A stretch of 64,000 nt of DNA from Pseudomonas sp. (GCF_017744435.1 NZ_JAGIBG010000017.1:35261-99260); one strand, 5' to 3'; counted from the first letter of the stretch, positions 44,829-53,272 are shown. Notes: generated from the letters alone by a model not told the origin. Program-made: numbers and translations.

Positions 44829-46159
44829 GCCGCGTCCTTACGTGCAGCCTGCATCAGCGCCTCGATCTCAGCGACCGTACGGGGCACGCCCGAGGTCAGA
44901 ATGTCACAGCCTTGCCTGGTCACTACCACGTCGTCCTCGATCCTGATGCCGATGCCGCGCCATTTCTTCGCGACCGACTCGTTGTCGGCGGCAATGTAGA
45001 TGCCGGGCTCGACCGTCAACGCCATGCCAGGCTCCAGCACCCGCCACTCGCCACCCACCTTGTATTCGCCAACATCGTGCACATCCATGCCCAGCCAGTG
45101 CCCGGCACGGTGCATGTAGAAGGCCCGGTAGGCCTCGCTGTCGATCAGCGCCTGCACCTCACCCTTGAGCAAGCCGAGTTCCACCAGGCCTTCGGTGATG
45201 ACACGCACGGTCGCCTCGTGGGCGTGGTTCCAGTGCTTGCCCGGGGCGATCTCGGCAAAGGCGGCGGCCTGGGCCTTGAGCACCAGCTCGTAGATGGCCT
45301 TCTGCTCGGGCGAAAAACGCCCGCTGACCGGGAAGGTACGGGTGATATCGCTGGCGTAGCAGTCGATCTCGCAACCGGCATCGATCAGCACCAGGTCACC
45401 GTCCTTGAGCGGAGCATCGTTCTGCTGGTAGTGCAGGATGCAGCCATTGCGCCCGGCGGCGACGATCGAGCCGTAGGCCGGCATCTTCGCCCCGCCCTTG
45501 CGGAACTCGTAGTCCAGCTCGGCTTCCAGGCTGTATTCGTGCAGCCCGGCGCGGCAAGCCTGCATGGCCCGTACATGGGCGCGTGCGGAGATATCCGCAG
45601 CGGCACGCATCACCTTCACTTCCGCTGCCGATTTATACAGGCGCATGTCGTGCAGCAGGTGATCCAGCGCAACGAACTCGTTCGGCGGCTGGGCGCCGAG
45701 GCGCGCCTTGGAGCGGATCACGTTGATCCAGTCCATCAGGCGCCGGTCGAACTCAGCGTTGCTGCCCATGGCGCTGTAGACCCGTTCGCGGCCTTCGATC
45801 AGGCCCGGCAGGATCTCGTCGATATCGGTGATCGGGAAGGCATCGTCCGCACCAAAGTCACGGACTGCGCCTTCCTGGCCGGCACGCAGCCCGTCCCATT
45901 GCTCACGCTCCGGGTTGCGCTCACGGCAGAACAGCACGTACTCGCCATGCTCACGGCCAGGGATCAGTGCGATCACCGCCTCTGGCTCGGGGAAGCCGCT
46001 GAGGTACTGGAAATCGCTGTCCTGGCGGTACACGTGCTCGACATCGCGGTTACGGATGGCAACCGCGGCAGCCGGCAGGATGGCAATGCTGTTGGGGACC
46101 ATCTGCGCCATCAGCGCCTTGCGCCGACGGGCATACTCGGCCTTGGGTATGTGGCTCAT
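44825..46159 (-). CDS. pepP: Xaa-Pro aminopeptidase PepP
   Basis: A 444-residue metalloaminopeptidase cleaving N-terminal residues before proline. The start at 46159 (MSHIPKAEYARRRKALMAQM) gives the normal PepP length; the upstream open frame is the shadow of ygfB. Metal ligands are visible in LVLIDAGCEIDCYASDITRT (two Asp), GHWLGMDVHDVG (His), LTVEPGIYI (Glu) and GIGIRIEDDVVV (Glu). pepP next to ubiH is a conserved gammaproteobacterial arrangement. Confidence 0.94.
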   Translation of the reverse strand: MSHIPKAEYARRRKALMAQMVPNSIAILPAAAVAIRNRDVEHVYRQDSDFQYLSGFPEPEAVIALIPGREHGEYVLFCRERNPEREQWDGLRAGQEGAVRDFGADDAFPITDIDEILPGLIEGRERVYSAMGSNAEFDRRLMDWINVIRSKARLGAQPPNEFVALDHLLHDMRLYKSAAEVKVMRAAADISARAHVRAMQACRAGLHEYSLEAELDYEFRKGGAKMPAYGSIVAAGRNGCILHYQQNDAPLKDGDLVLIDAGCEIDCYASDITRTFPVSGRFSPEQKAIYELVLKAQAAAFAEIAPGKHWNHAHEATVRVITEGLVELGLLKGEVQALIDSEAYRAFYMHRAGHWLGMDVHDVGEYKVGGEWRVLEPGMALTVEPGIYIAADNESVAKKWRGIGIRIEDDVVVTRQGCDILTSGVPRTVAEIEALMQAARKDAA

Positions 46160-46181
46160 GGGCAGGACTACCCTCGGTTGA

Positions 46182-46736
46182 TCAGTGCAGCGAAGGTTTT
46201 GATGCAGGTGCGGCAGGCGCCGCCAGCTCCGTGTACAGCAGCAGCGGTGCGACGCGCAGGTACTCCATGACTTCCATGTAGTCGCTCTCGCCGTCTTCGG
46301 ATTCTTCAAGGGCCTCCTGGACCTGGGAAATGGCCACCAGGTCCTGCAGCACTTCCTTGGCTTCGGTAGACAGGTCCTTGCCACCGGCGTTCAGGCCGAA
46401 GCCAGTGATGAAGCCCTGGCACCACTGGCCCAGCGCCTCGGCGCGGTCGGCCAGTGCGGCATCGTCGCTCGGCAGCAGCAGGACGATGGCCATGTCTTCG
46501 CTGTTCAGCTCACCCTTGACCATCTCTTGCAGGCCGATCAGGGCATTGCGCACGGTGTCGCCGGGTTCGGTTTCCAGCAGTTGGGCGGCGTCGGCCAACC
46601 AGGCCTCGGCATCGAAGCCCGCACCGGCACAGCTGCGCCCGATCAGCAGGCCGTGCAGCTCGGCAGGGGTGACAGGATGGCCATTGCTCGAGAGGAGCAT
46701 GGCAAAAGCAACATAAGGCGATTGAGTATTAGGCAT
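46182..46736 (-). CDS. UPF0149 family YecA/YgfB-like protein
   Basis: A 184-residue acidic helical protein with the YgfB signature ([18 protein letters not shown] [16 protein letters not shown] near 18-33, [14 protein letters not shown] near 108-121). YgfB homologues in Pseudomonas have been linked to gene regulation affecting beta-lactam resistance, but the biochemical role is unclear. It is first in the pepP-ubi operon, 22 bp before pepP, with a promoter probably in 46737-46800. Confidence 0.88.
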   Translation of the reverse strand: MPNTQSPYVAFAMLLSSNGHPVTPAELHGLLIGRSCAGAGFDAEAWLADAAQLLETEPGDTVRNALIGLQEMVKGELNSEDMAIVLLLPSDDAALADRAEALGQWCQGFITGFGLNAGGKDLSTEAKEVLQDLVAISQVQEALEESEDGESDYMEVMEYLRVAPLLLYTELAAPAAPASKPSLH

Positions 46737-46882
46737 GGTCGGCTAGGCGCCAGACGGCGCATTTGACTAGAATGAAGACCTTGTATCCTAGCACCGGCAG
46801 GCGCGCCAAGACCATCGGCACTGGCCGCAGCCGCGCAGGGAGAGGCATCATCGCAGGGTGATTCAACGACGGAGCGAATCGA

Positions 46883-47101
46883 GTGCAACCCACGCAAGAG
46901 AATGACCTGCAAGCGCTGATGAGCCGATTCGAGTTGCTGATTGAACGCGTCGAGCAACTAAAACGGCAAAATGCACTCCTAGTAGCTCAGGAAAAATCCT
47001 GGCGCGAGGAGCGCGCCCACCTCATCGAAAAGAACGAGATCGCCAAGCGCAAGGTCGAGTCGATGATTTTACGCCTGAAGGCCCTGGAGCAAGACTCATG
47101 A
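46883..47101 (+). CDS. TIGR02449-type small coiled-coil protein (ZapB-like)
   Basis: A 72-residue protein from a GTG start with a nearly continuous heptad pattern (LMSRFELLIERVEQLKRQNA, KNEIAKRKVESMILRLKALE), predicted to be a coiled coil. This family always sits before zapA in Pseudomonas and may help division-ring assembly like ZapB; that role is inferred. Its stop overlaps the zapA start (TCATGA), so translation is coupled. It is divergent from the ygfB operon across 146 bp. Confidence 0.82.
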   Translation: MQPTQENDLQALMSRFELLIERVEQLKRQNALLVAQEKSWREERAHLIEKNEIAKRKVESMILRLKALEQDS

Positions 47102-47418
47102 GTTCAAGCAATAGCGTCACCGTGCAGATCCTCGACAAGGAGTATTCGATCATCTGCCCGCCGGAAGAGCGCAACAACCTGGTCAGCGCTGCGCGCTACC
47201 TGGACGGCAAGATGCGCGAGATCCGCAGCAGCGGCAAGGTGATCGGAGCCGACCGCATTGCGGTCATGGCGGCGTTGAACATCACTCACGAGATGCTGCA
47301 CCGCCAGGAGGATCGCAGCGATGCGCCGGTGAGCGGCACCAACCGTGAACAGGTGCGTGACCTGCTGGAGCGGGTCGATCAGGCTTTGTCCGACGATGCG
47401 GGTACCAAAAACGGCTGA
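47098..47418 (+). CDS. zapA: Cell division protein ZapA
   Basis: A 106-residue FtsZ-ring-associated protein that bundles FtsZ filaments. The N-terminal VTVQILDKEYSIICPPEERN and the following LDGKMREIRSSGKVIGADRI are characteristic. A C-terminal helix (about 65-100) makes the tetrameric coiled coil. The 6S RNA gene and fau follow, the conserved gammaproteobacterial order. Confidence 0.93.
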   Translation: MSSSNSVTVQILDKEYSIICPPEERNNLVSAARYLDGKMREIRSSGKVIGADRIAVMAALNITHEMLHRQEDRSDAPVSGTNREQVRDLLERVDQALSDDAGTKNG

Positions 47419-47424
47419 GATTGG

Positions 47425-47430
47425 TATACT
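47425..47430 (+). promoter_or_regulatory. Probable -10 box of the 6S RNA promoter
   Basis: TATACT, 7 nt before the predicted 6S RNA 5' end and just after the zapA stop. The -35 region would lie within the end of zapA (around 47401-47410), where no strong match is visible. Confidence 0.5.
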
Positions 47431-47436
47431 GGCGCC

Positions 47437-47616
47437 ACTCCCTGGGGGATGCGCCAGTCGGTTATGTCCCTGAGCCGATACGCACAACCACGGGGGTTGC
47501 ACGCTGGGGCCGGTGTGCATGTCCGCCCGACGGAAAGCCTTAACGCCCCCTGCAATCTCCACCTTGAACTTTCGGGTTCAAGGGCTACACCGATAGCGGT
47601 CTTATCGGGGAGCCTG
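47437..47616 (+). ncRNA. ssrS: 6S RNA (ssrS)
   Basis: Located between zapA and fau, the classic 6S position. The sequence carries the conserved landmarks: TCCCTGAGCCGATA (47467-47480), AAGCCTTAACGCCC, and the hairpin CCTTGAACTTTCGGGTTCAAGG. The 5' CTCCCTGGGG can pair with the 3' CGGGGAGCC to close the long stem. The size of about 180 nt is right. 6S RNA mimics an open promoter and sequesters sigma-70 polymerase in stationary phase. Ends are placed by alignment from memory and may shift by several bases. Confidence 0.9.
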
Positions 47617-47671
47617 ATTCTTCCTGCCCAGCGCCCAGCTGGGCAATCCGACACCTGGGATCGCCAGTGCC

Positions 47672-48280
47672 ATGACCGAAACTGCGCCGCTCACCCGCCC
47701 CCAGCTTCGTCGCCTGCTTCGCAATGCCCGCCGCGCCCTTACCCCCGCCCAGCAACACCAGGCTTCACGTGGCCTGTACCGGCAATTGGCGCAGCACCCA
47801 CTGTTCCGCCGTGCCCGGCATATCGCCCTGTACCTGCCCAATGACGGTGAAATCGACCCGCGCCTGCTGCTGCGCGAGGCCCAGCGCCGGGGTAAGCGCA
47901 CCTACCTGCCGGTACTGCATGCCTGGCCGCGCACGCGCATGGTGTTCCAGCGTTTCGAACAGGGCGAAAAGCTCAAGCGTAACCGCTTCCGTATTCCCGA
48001 GCCGTTGACCGATCGTCGGCGCCAGCGCCCGATCTGGTCGCTGGACCTGATCCTGCTGCCGCTGGTCGGCTTCGATGAAGTCGGCGGGCGATTGGGGATG
48101 GGTGGGGGATTCTACGACCGTAGCCTGGCCTACCAGGCACGCCGCAAGACCTGGAAAAAACCGCTGCTGCTGGGGCTGGCGCATGAATGCCAGAAGGTCG
48201 AGCGACTGGCGCAGGCCAGTTGGGATGTACCACTGCAGGGCACGGTCAGTGACCGTGGCTGGTACCTGGCGCCGAAGTAG
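47672..48280 (+). CDS. fau: 5-formyltetrahydrofolate cyclo-ligase
   Basis: A 202-residue enzyme converting 5-formyl-THF to 5,10-methenyl-THF with ATP; it is the usual partner gene of 6S RNA (ygfA/fau). The substrate-binding LYLPNDGEIDPRLLLREAQR and the ATP/phosphate loop VGFDEVGGRLGMGGGFYDRS near 131-150 are clear. There is no strong ribosome site before the ATG, which fits processing from a joint ssrS-fau transcript. Confidence 0.93.
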   Translation: MTETAPLTRPQLRRLLRNARRALTPAQQHQASRGLYRQLAQHPLFRRARHIALYLPNDGEIDPRLLLREAQRRGKRTYLPVLHAWPRTRMVFQRFEQGEKLKRNRFRIPEPLTDRRRQRPIWSLDLILLPLVGFDEVGGRLGMGGGFYDRSLAYQARRKTWKKPLLLGLAHECQKVERLAQASWDVPLQGTVSDRGWYLAPK

Positions 48281-48300
48281 GCGGCGTCAGCGAGGGGATA

Positions 48301-48450
48301 TCAGCGTTGCTGTGGGTTGGCGTCGACCGGCGTCTGATAGGCGGTATCCAGCTTGCGCTCCCAGATACCCTGGGCATAACCGGTGGTGACCACACCAAGG
48401 CCAAAGATGAAGACCAGGATCCACAGCAGATCCGGTTTGCGTTGATTCAT
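48301..48450 (-). CDS. Small single-helix membrane protein of unknown function
   Basis: A 49-residue frame starting at 48450 (MNQRKPDLLWILVFIFGLGV) with an AGGGGGG site 9 nt upstream. Residues about 9-27 form one hydrophobic segment, followed by a short polar tail (ERKLDTAYQTPVDANPQQR). A longer frame to 48543 exists, but the ribosome site favours the shorter start. It is convergent with fau (20 bp apart). I do not recognise a family. Confidence 0.6.
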   Translation of the reverse strand: MNQRKPDLLWILVFIFGLGVVTTGYAQGIWERKLDTAYQTPVDANPQQR

Positions 48451-48628
48451 CGAAGAATGCCCCCCTAGGCATACGTTCAGGCTCGGCGACCTTCTTGGTG
48501 CCGCCGGAGCGTCTAGCTTTAAAATCGGCGCATTTTCCGACAACCTGAGTCGTCACGCAAACGTTGACGCCAACCGGCTGTCGGTTTCGTGCAACAGGTT
48601 ATTTCAAACCTTTTCAGGAGCAGTATCC

Positions 48629-49081
48629 ATGGCCTATTGGCTGATGAAGTCCGAGCCCGATGAGCTCTCGATCGAAGGCCTGGGCCGCTTGGGCGAGGCA
48701 CGCTGGGATGGCGTACGCAACTACCAGGCGCGCAACTTCATGCGGGCCATGAGCGTAGGCGACGAGTTCTTTTTCTACCACTCCAGCTGCCCGCAGCCGG
48801 GCATTGCCGGCATCGCCCGCATCATTGCGGCGGCCTACCCGGACCCGACGGCACTGGACCCGGAAAGCCACTACTTCGACGCCAAGGCCAATGCCGAAAA
48901 GAACCCTTGGAGCGCGGTGGACGTGGCCCACGTGAAGACCTTCCGCCAGGTGCTGGGGTTGGGCCTGCTGAAACAGCAGAGTGCGCTGGCAGATTTGCCG
49001 CTGGTGCAGAAAGGCACGCGGTTGTCGGTGATGCCAGTGACCGAAGAGCAGTGGGCGGCGATCATCGCGCTGGCGCGCTAA
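48629..49081 (+). CDS. EVE domain-containing protein
   Basis: A 150-residue PUA-like EVE-domain protein. MAYWLMKSEPDELSIEGLGR and the aromatic-rich WDGVRNYQARNFMRAMSVGD near 30-49 are typical, as is FFYHSSCPQPGIAGIARI. The fold recognises modified bases, but the cellular role of the stand-alone protein is unknown. A CAGGAGC site precedes the ATG. Here it is next to ordinary housekeeping genes. Confidence 0.9.
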   Translation: MAYWLMKSEPDELSIEGLGRLGEARWDGVRNYQARNFMRAMSVGDEFFFYHSSCPQPGIAGIARIIAAAYPDPTALDPESHYFDAKANAEKNPWSAVDVAHVKTFRQVLGLGLLKQQSALADLPLVQKGTRLSVMPVTEEQWAAIIALAR

Positions 49082-49106
49082 CCGCTTTTCCATAGCCCAC
49101 AAAGAC

Positions 49107-49130
49107 AAAGGGCGCCTCGCGGCGCCCTAC
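49107..49130 (+). terminator. Probable terminator after the EVE gene
   Basis: GGGCGCC-TCGC-GGCGCCC forms a 7-bp GC stem 28 nt after the stop. An AAAG run precedes it, but there is only a weak T content after it (TACTC). Confidence 0.6.
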
Positions 49131-49234
49131 TCACAGACAGGTAGGCTTGTTATCGCCTTATACCTGCCCGGCTCTGTAATTGCTGGATAATCCAGGATCC
49201 GCAGAGTCTCACAAGCCCCTCTCGGGAACGAGCG

Positions 49235-49675
49235 TCAGTATGGTCCATCCTGTGCCCTACTGACAACTGTCCGCACTGTTGCTGGATGTTTGAAGCCAAG
49301 CGCACAACTGACAGCTTCCCGCACAGCGGCGAAGTGCTCTGGCTGCATCGTCAACACCACGTACTCTCGGCCACCACCTCGGCGCGACTTGATACGACAC
49401 CTGTCCAATCTGGTTATGGAGACGGTGTATACCATGTCGCACTTGGCCCAGCATGCCAAAGCAGAGCCTGGCAGATAGCTGGGCAGTACTACATGATGCC
49501 TGGCCAACCGCTCAGGCTCAGTCGTGCTCAGCGGCACAATGGTAACCAGTTGTTGATTGTGGCTATGCTTGCGAAGGACAACGACCGGTCGAACCTTGAC
49601 CATCTCAGGTACCTGAAAACCCGAGAAATCGCACATCAGAACAGTCGCTTCCTTCGGCTGAAACTTCAATGGCAT
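49235..49675 (-). CDS. PemK/MazF-family toxin-like protein without a visible antitoxin
   Basis: A 146-residue protein; MPLKFQPKEATVLMCDFSGF is followed by KVRPVVVLRKHSHNQQLVTI, the MazF/PemK-type beta-barrel start with a conserved Arg-Pro. An ACWAKCDMVYTVSITRLDR segment resembles the second conserved region. MazF-like enzymes are usually mRNA interferases. No antitoxin-sized frame lies within 130 bp upstream, and downstream there is only the EVE gene, in the opposite direction. Local composition looks less GC-rich than the flanks, suggesting acquired DNA. The ATG at 49675 with a GAGAG site is chosen over a TTG at 49681. Confidence 0.78.
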   Translation of the reverse strand: MPLKFQPKEATVLMCDFSGFQVPEMVKVRPVVVLRKHSHNQQLVTIVPLSTTEPERLARHHVVLPSYLPGSALACWAKCDMVYTVSITRLDRCRIKSRRGGGREYVVLTMQPEHFAAVREAVSCALGFKHPATVRTVVSRAQDGPY

Positions 49676-49806
49676 TGCCAACTTCTCTCGAACATCTGAA
49701 AACCATGCGCAATCTAGCGTGGCAGAGACATCACGAGTCGAAAATTGGCAGACCTACAGGAAAGATAGATCTCTCCTACGCCATAGGCGCCACTGGCAAA
49801 ATCAAA

Positions 49807-50211
49807 TCACTGCACAATCAGGTTATTGAACAGCAGATCCTCGACAATCGGCTTGCCCTCTTCCGATTCCATCACCTGCTGCACCTGCTTCAACGCTTCC
49901 TGGCGCAGCTTCTCCTTGGCGTCGACGTTGCTCATGCTATCCACCGTTTGCTGGGTGAACAGGGCTACCAGCTGGTTGCGGATCAGCGGCTCCTGGTGCT
50001 TGACCGCAGCCGCCGCGGCGTCACCGGTCACGCGCAGGGCGACATCGGCCTTGTACACGCGCAGCTTGGGGCTGCCATCAAGGGCATAGTTGCCGACGAA
50101 GGGTGGGCTCAGGGTGATGTAGGAAACTTTCGGTTCCCCTTCCTTGGCTTCCTCGGCCATGGCCGCCGCTGGCAGCATCAGCGCCAGTACCATCAAGATC
50201 CACGCTTTCAC
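49807..50211 (-). CDS. FliL-like exported protein
   Basis: A 134-residue protein beginning at GTG 50211 (KAWILMVLALMLPAAAMA signal, cleavage near 20) with an AGGAGCG site. The mature domain (VSYITLSPPFVGNYALDGSP, LRVYKADVALRVTGDAAAAA, IRNQLVALFTQQTVDSMSNV) matches the periplasmic FliL fold. It lacks the usual uncleaved membrane anchor and sits away from flagellar genes, so a flagellar role is uncertain. Confidence 0.82.
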   Translation of the reverse strand: MKAWILMVLALMLPAAAMAEEAKEGEPKVSYITLSPPFVGNYALDGSPKLRVYKADVALRVTGDAAAAAVKHQEPLIRNQLVALFTQQTVDSMSNVDAKEKLRQEALKQVQQVMESEEGKPIVEDLLFNNLIVQ

Positions 50212-50380
50212 GAATTCGCTCCTCAAAACAGTTGGCGCCAGCTTACCCAGCATGCAGCACAAACCCAAGCACGGGCTTGTGCAACCACTTATGTCTGCAC
50301 ATCAGGGCGGGGCATGCTCGTTGACCCGGCAGGCGACCCTCCTACACTTATCGGCCACTACACGCAAAGGAATAGCCCCG

Positions 50381-51358
50381 ATGAAAGCTGTGTTGTGCAA
50401 AACCCTGGGCCCGGCTCGTGACCTGGTGCTGGAAGACGTGGCCAGCCCGGTGCCGAAGAAGAACGAGATCCTGCTCGATGTGCAGGCTGCCGGGGTCAAC
50501 TTCCCCGACACGCTGATCATCGAAGGCAAATACCAGTTCCAGCCACCGCTGCCGTTCTCGCCAGGTGGCGAGGCCGCCGGTGTGGTTGCTGCGGTCGGCG
50601 AACGGGCCGGCAACTTCAAGGTGGGCGACCGAGTGATGGCCCTGACCGGCTGGGGGGCGTTCGCCGAGCAAGTGGCGGTGCCGTTCTACAACGTGATGCC
50701 GATCCCCGAGCACATGGATTTTGCCACCGCCGCGGCGTTCGGCATGACCTACGGCACCTCGATGCATGCCCTCAAGCAGCGCGGCCAGTTGCAGCCCGGC
50801 GAAACCCTGCTGGTGCTCGGTGCATCCGGTGGTGTTGGCCTGGCAGCGGTGGAAATCGGCAAGGCCATGGGCGCAAGAGTGATCGCCGCAGCCAGCAGCG
50901 CCGAGAAGCTCGCCGTTGCCAAGGCTGCCGGGGCTGACGAACTGATCGACTACAGCCAGGCCAGCCTCAAGGAAGAAATCAAGCGCCTGACCGGCGGCCA
51001 GGGCGTGGATGTGATCTACGACCCGGTGGGTGGCGAGCTGTTCGACCAGGCCGTGCGCGGGCTGGCGTGGCAGGGACGGCTGCTGGTGGTGGGGTTTGCC
51101 AGCGGGACGATTCCGCAGATGGCGGCGAACCTGGTGCTACTCAAGGGGGCGGCGGTACTTGGGGTGTTCTGGGGGGCGTTTGCCCAGCGTCAACCTGAGG
51201 ACAATGCGGCGAACTTCCGGCAATTGTTTGCCTGGCATGCCGAGGGCAAGTTGAAGCCGTTGGTGTCGAAGACTTATCCACTGGCTGAAGCCGGGGCTGC
51301 CATTGAAGAACTTGGGCAGCGGCGGGCTGTGGGTAAGTTGGTGGTATTGGCCAAGTAA
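50381..51358 (+). CDS. NADPH:quinone oxidoreductase family protein (zinc-less MDR)
   Basis: A 325-residue medium-chain dehydrogenase/reductase. The catalytic N-terminal domain (AAGVNFPDTLIIEGKYQFQP) lacks structural-zinc cysteines, as in quinone reductases. The nucleotide-binding domain has LGASGGVGLAAVEIGKAMGA near 147-166. It is expected to reduce quinones or unsaturated carbonyls with NAD(P)H. AAAGGAAT precedes the ATG. It is divergent from the FliL-like gene. Confidence 0.88.
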   Translation: MKAVLCKTLGPARDLVLEDVASPVPKKNEILLDVQAAGVNFPDTLIIEGKYQFQPPLPFSPGGEAAGVVAAVGERAGNFKVGDRVMALTGWGAFAEQVAVPFYNVMPIPEHMDFATAAAFGMTYGTSMHALKQRGQLQPGETLLVLGASGGVGLAAVEIGKAMGARVIAAASSAEKLAVAKAAGADELIDYSQASLKEEIKRLTGGQGVDVIYDPVGGELFDQAVRGLAWQGRLLVVGFASGTIPQMAANLVLLKGAAVLGVFWGAFAQRQPEDNAANFRQLFAWHAEGKLKPLVSKTYPLAEAGAAIEELGQRRAVGKLVVLAK

Positions 51359-51366
51359 GGCAGGTC

Positions 51367-51417
51367 TGGCCTCTTCGCGGGTTTATCGAGGCGTCGAACC
51401 GCCGCGAAGAGGCCCGT
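51367..51417. repeat. REP-like hairpin at the end of the ChaC gene
   Basis: GGCCTCTTCGCGG (51369-51381) pairs with CCGCGAAGAGGCC (51402-51414) around GTTTATCGAGGCGTCGAACC. The CGCGGGTTTATCG...CCGCCGC core differs from the other REP classes but resembles the left arm at 31021-31050. The stop codon and last six or seven codons of the ChaC gene lie inside it. Confidence 0.65.
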
Positions 51418-52057
51418 GCAGGTTATGGCAGCGCCTGAACCGCGCCTCGAGGTTGCGATCCGGCATCTGATGGCTGCGCAGCGCATTCAATGTCTGCTCG
51501 ACATAGTCCCGCGTGGTGCCATAGCGCCCCTTGGCACTGGCCAGAATCTGGCTGAGCAGCGTATCCGGCAAATTGCCCGCATAGCACGGCAGATGCCGTT
51601 CCAGCACGAACCCCAAGGCCTGCACCTTGCTGCCATCACCCAGTCGGCAGCTGAGCCAGTGCGGCCGATACGCCGGATAAGGCATTTCCCGCTGCCACAG
51701 GGCCATCAGCGAATCATCGAGGTTGCTGTCTTCAAGTCGGTAGGCAAAACCGCTGCAGGAGCCGCCGCGATCAAGGCCGAACACCAGGCCTGGCGTTTCC
51801 GGCGTCCCCCGGTGCTCATGCGACCACAGGTACAACCCACGGTGATAACCATGCACTCGCGCCCGTTGGCGCTCCACCGAATTACATTCCGGCCGCCAGA
51901 TCAGCGAGCCATAGGCAAACAGCCAGACAGGGCCACCTTCATGGCGAGACATGGTCATTTGCATGGAGTTGAGCAATTGCTCACGGGTCAGTTGCTGACC
52001 GAAGTCGAGCGTCGGAGGATATGCAACTTCCCAGGACAAACTTTCAAGTGCCGACAT
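51383..52057 (-). CDS. ChaC-type gamma-glutamylcyclotransferase
   Basis: A 224-residue protein with the glutathione-binding VWLFAYGSLIWRPE near 43-56, LYLWSHEHRGTPETPGLVFG, and SGFAYRLED with the likely catalytic Glu downstream. ChaC enzymes split glutathione into 5-oxoproline and Cys-Gly. The final residues (RGGSTPR) are encoded by the REP-like element at 51367-51417. The ribosome site at 52057 is weak; a start about 30 residues later is possible. Confidence 0.87.
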   Translation of the reverse strand: MSALESLSWEVAYPPTLDFGQQLTREQLLNSMQMTMSRHEGGPVWLFAYGSLIWRPECNSVERQRARVHGYHRGLYLWSHEHRGTPETPGLVFGLDRGGSCSGFAYRLEDSNLDDSLMALWQREMPYPAYRPHWLSCRLGDGSKVQALGFVLERHLPCYAGNLPDTLLSQILASAKGRYGTTRDYVEQTLNALRSHQMPDRNLEARFRRCHNLHGPLRGGSTPR

Positions 52058-52254
52058 AAGCTGCCGCCATTATTCCCTGTTTACTACGCATAAAGCGGGA
52101 GGCGCTGATGACGTGGCCTGCGCGGCCGCGCCAGCGGCGCTTGCTGTAACCATAGGATAGAAATGCGCCAATACTCAAGTCCCATGAACAGAGTTTCATG
52201 CACAGTTCCGACGACTGGGAAGTATTGTTTCGATGGCCGCGAAAGTTAATGGCC

Positions 52255-52277
52255 AAGGCGGTAACAATTACCGCCTT
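52255..52277 (-). terminator. Palindrome after the ferredoxin-reductase gene, possible terminator
   Basis: AAGGCGGTAA-CAA-TTACCGCCTT, a perfect 10-bp inverted repeat 27-49 nt beyond the stop of the reductase gene. No T run follows on the minus strand, so termination strength is uncertain; it may instead be a protein-binding dyad. The rest of the 246-bp gap shows no gene. Confidence 0.5.
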
Positions 52278-52303
52278 ATACCCGCTAGTTGGAACTTCGG
52301 TTA

Positions 52304-53272
52304 TTAACCGCGTGGTGCGTAGGCAAACACATCGGCGCGCATGCGGTGCGCATCCATGCCGGCCTCGACCAGGGCATCGAGGGTGGCGTAGACCATGTTC
52401 GGCGAACCGCTGGCATACACATGCACGGTATTTAGGTCTTTCACGTCCTCGCACACCGCTTCATGCAGCATGCCGCAACGCCCTTCCCAGCCACACAGGT
52501 CGCTGACCACCTTATGCAGGAACAGGTTCGGCAAGCGCTCCCATTCAGCCCAGTGCTCGATGCTGTAGAAGTCCTCCGGGCGACGGACACCCCAGTACAG
52601 GTGCACCGGGTGCTTGAAGCCCTGGGCGCGGCAATGTTCGACCAGGCTGTGCATCTGGCCCATGCCGGTGCCAGCGGCAATCAGCACCAGCGGCCCGTCA
52701 GGCAACTCGGCCAGGTGGGTATCGCCGAACGGCATTTCGATACGCGCCACGCGGTCACGCTGCAGCTGCGCCAACAGCTGCAGCGCACTGGCTTCGCGGG
52801 CCAGCACATGCAGTTCGAGCTCTCGCCCGGAATGCGGCGCAGAGGCCAGCGAGAAGGCCGCCGGCTTGCCGCCCTCGCGCTCGATCATCAGGTACTGCCC
52901 GGCATGGTAACGCGGCGGCTTGCCGGCCGGCGCGCGCAGGCGCACGCGCCAGACGTCGCCACCGACCTCGACGCATTCGCTCACGCTGCACGCCAGCTTG
53001 CGCACTGGCAGCTCGCCCAGGGCAAGCACACCATCCCAGAGCAACACACAGTCCTCCAGCGGTTCGGCAATGCAGGTAAACAACTCGCCATGGTCACGGA
53101 CTACACCGTCCTGACGCACGCTTCCTTCGACCAACAACGCGGCGCAGACATGGCAATTGCCATTGCGGCAGCTGTTCGGGCAGTCATAGCCCAGCCGCCG
53201 CGCTCCATCCAGGATCCGTTCCCCGGGTTCGAGCGCCAGCACCGCCCCGGACGGCTGCAACGTTACCTGCAT
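52304..53272 (-). CDS. 2Fe-2S/FAD NAD(P)H reductase (CDP-6-deoxy-delta-3,4-glucoseen reductase-like)
   Basis: A 322-residue electron-transfer flavoprotein. An N-terminal plant-type ferredoxin domain has Cys ligands in YDCPNSCRNGNCHVCAALL near 33-51 and a later Cys near 72. It is followed by an FAD domain (YHAGQYLMIE near 137-146) and an NAD domain (LVLIAAGTGMGQMHSLVEHC near 203-222). The start at 53272 overlaps the ubiD stop as TGATG, so translation is coupled to ubiD. It could supply electrons for flavin reduction linked to UbiD, but that is inference. Confidence 0.86.
   Translation of the reverse strand: MQVTLQPSGAVLALEPGERILDGARRLGYDCPNSCRNGNCHVCAALLVEGSVRQDGVVRDHGELFTCIAEPLEDCVLLWDGVLALGELPVRKLACSVSECVEVGGDVWRVRLRAPAGKPPRYHAGQYLMIEREGGKPAAFSLASAPHSGRELELHVLAREASALQLLAQLQRDRVARIEMPFGDTHLAELPDGPLVLIAAGTGMGQMHSLVEHCRAQGFKHPVHLYWGVRRPEDFYSIEHWAEWERLPNLFLHKVVSDLCGWEGRCGMLHEAVCEDVKDLNTVHVYASGSPNMVYATLDALVEAGMDAHRMRADVFAYAPRG

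Noticed and set aside
49676..49806. Antitoxin gene upstream of the PemK-like gene
   Set aside because: All frames read in the toxin direction stop within a few codons or run out of phase into the toxin gene; none has antitoxin length.
52044..52454. 136-codon frame between ChaC and the ferredoxin reductase genes
   Set aside because: It overlaps a real gene on the same strand, is Arg/Cys-rich, and has no supporting start site.
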